Positions 5,370 through 5,800 of a stretch of 5,800 nucleotides of DNA are shown here, in pieces (the stretch's first letter is position 1; each line of letters opens with the position of its first letter). Below the pieces are notes generated by a model. That model was not told where the DNA came from and did no database searches. It was given only the letters and a program-made list of their open reading frames with translations. This DNA is from Bacteroidales bacterium (lineage in GTDB: Bacteria; Bacteroidota; Bacteroidia; Bacteroidales; F082), in the NCBI GenBank assembly GCA_017428285.1, contig JAFRRE010000025.1, forward strand, positions 1 through 5,800. Direction: 5' to 3'. The position numbers and the translations under genes are program-made.

Positions 5370-5552
5370 ATGAGATGTCCAAAATGTGGAAGTAGGAATA
5401 TCACAGTGGAAAGACGAGGCTTTAGCTGGAGAAATGGAATTCTCGGTTCGCTGTTCTTTGGCGACAACGGCTTTTTGGCAGGCTTTTTGGGCAGTAATAA
5501 TCATGTTTGCGAATGTCAGCATTGCGGTTTTGAGTGGACAATTGAAGATTAG
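5370..5552 (+). CDS. Small zinc-ribbon protein with Gly-rich hydrophobic insert
   Basis: I recognise the fold type but not a named family. The 60-residue protein begins with a zinc knuckle CPKC (Cys3, Cys6) and ends with a second, CQHC (Cys49, Cys52), followed by GFEW. Cys47 and His45 add two more possible ligands. Between the knuckles, residues 23-42 are hydrophobic and glycine-rich (GILGSLFF, then GFLAGFLG), interrupted by GDN, which looks like a hairpin that could dip into a membrane. The strong Shine-Dalgarno supports the start and makes a real gene likely. Arginine codons are mostly AGA/AGG (four of five), unlike the CGT/CGC-rich neighbours, which hints at transfer or low expression. No promoter is seen after the preceding terminator, so its transcription is unclear. 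Function unknown; nucleic-acid, protein or membrane binding are all possible. Confidence 0.8.
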   Translation: MRCPKCGSRNITVERRGFSWRNGILGSLFFGDNGFLAGFLGSNNHVCECQHCGFEWTIED

Positions 5553-5565
5553 GTGAGGTTATTTC

Positions 5566-5638
5566 CGGTTTTTGTCACTTATATCTTGTTGTAATTCAGC
5601 GCATAAAATAAAAACATCAAAAAAAGTGACAAAAATCG
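5566..5638. repeat. Long-loop inverted repeat upstream of the tRNA promoter
   Basis: Arms 5566-5580 and 5624-5638 are reverse complements at 14 of 15 positions, including a perfect 12-bp core (TTTTTGTCACTT with AAGTGACAAAAA), separated by 43 bp of AT-rich DNA. The right arm ends 1 bp before the TTG of the tRNA promoter. No T-tract follows, so it is not an obvious terminator. It could be a paired protein-binding site or part of a mobile-element remnant; neither is supported further. The rest of the non-coding stretch 5553-5688 shows no gene. Confidence 0.6.
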
Positions 5639-5639
5639 C

Positions 5640-5669
5640 TTGCGGGTATCGGAAAAAAGCCTACTTTTG
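5640..5669 (+). promoter_or_regulatory. tRNA-Ser promoter (TTG-N19-TACTTTTG)
   Basis: TTG at 5640-5642 and TACTTTTG at 5662-5669 are 19 bp apart, matching the Bacteroidota -33/-7 pattern. The expected transcription start, around 5676, lies a little upstream of the mature tRNA 5' end at 5689, as usual for a short tRNA leader. Confidence 0.78.
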
Positions 5670-5688
5670 CACCGCAATTCAACGCCGA

Positions 5689-5777
5689 GGAGAGGTGGGT
5701 GAGTGGCTGAAACCAACAGTTTGCTAAACTGTCGTATCCAGCAATGGGTACCGGGGGTTCGAATCCCCCCTTCTCCG
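5689..5777 (+). tRNA. tRNA-Ser (anticodon GCU)
   Basis: This is a complete class II tRNA reading AGC/AGU serine codons. The acceptor stem pairs 5689-5695 with 5770-5776 (one G-U pair) and discriminator G is at 5777. The D stem is 5698-5700 with 5712-5714. The anticodon stem ACAGT/ACTGT (5716-5720, 5728-5732) closes a 7-nt loop with GCT at 5723-5725. The long variable arm characteristic of tRNA-Ser has a 6-bp stem (5734-5739 with 5746-5751). The T stem is five G-C pairs (5753-5757, 5765-5769) around TTCGAAT. The 3' CCA is not encoded (GCGA follows) and must be added enzymatically. The final 23 bp of the window after the tRNA show no clear terminator. Confidence 0.97.
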
Positions 5778-5800
5778 CGAAAGAAGGAAGACGATGAAGA

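Noticed and set aside
4918..5382. Open frame of 154 codons on the minus strand
   Set aside because: It is antisense to the well-recognised DUF1508 gene and crosses its terminator.
5794..5800. Start of a further gene (ATGAAGA after an AAGGAAG stretch)
   Set aside because: Only two codons are visible, so it cannot be told from chance, although the spacing from the purine-rich run is plausible.

Overview
The window looks like chromosomal DNA of a member of the Bacteroidota, probably order Bacteroidales. Four start sites carry the phylum's -7 promoter motif TAnnTTTG, three of them with a TTG or TTTG about 19-20 bp upstream. Most genes lack a Shine-Dalgarno sequence, the tRNA does not encode its CCA end, and the protein families (a lipoprotein membrane fusion protein, a LytS-type kinase with a LytTR regulator) are typical of the group. 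Genus cannot be fixed from the sequence alone.

Left half (1-2814, minus strand): a tripartite RND efflux operon transcribed right to left as TolC-type outer membrane channel (1471-2814), periplasmic membrane fusion lipoprotein (299-1327), and the inner-membrane RND pump, of which only the first 66 codons (1-199) are present. Both gaps inside this operon hold simple-sequence structure. The tolC-MFP gap has an array of 7-bp ATTCAAR units and a heptad-built inverted repeat. The MFP-pump gap has an AT-rich hairpin whose first arm has a second possible partner nearer the pump start codon.

Centre (2815-4868): a 258-bp divergent promoter region separates the efflux operon from a plus-strand two-component system. 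This consists of a four-helix LytS/YehU-type membrane histidine kinase (3073-4155) and a REC-LytTR response regulator (4152-4868) that overlap by 4 bp. Divergent placement suggests that the pair controls the efflux operon, itself, or both. Spaced GTTG cores just upstream of the kinase promoter are weak candidates for LytTR binding.

Right end (4869-5800, plus strand): a promoter with a complete -33/-7 pair drives a small two-repeat DUF1508 (YegP-like) protein (4945-5280), followed by a clear intrinsic terminator. Next come a 60-residue zinc-ribbon protein (5370-5552) with a strong Shine-Dalgarno and codon use unlike its neighbours, a 136-bp non-coding stretch with a long inverted repeat and a tRNA promoter, and a class II tRNA-Ser(GCU) (5689-5777).

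Most of the window is recognisable. The less ordinary parts are the heptad repeat structures inside the efflux operon, the possible bistable leader of the pump gene, and the zinc-ribbon gene with a Gly-rich hydrophobic insert between its Cys knuckles. I see no convincing evidence for a wholly new system.
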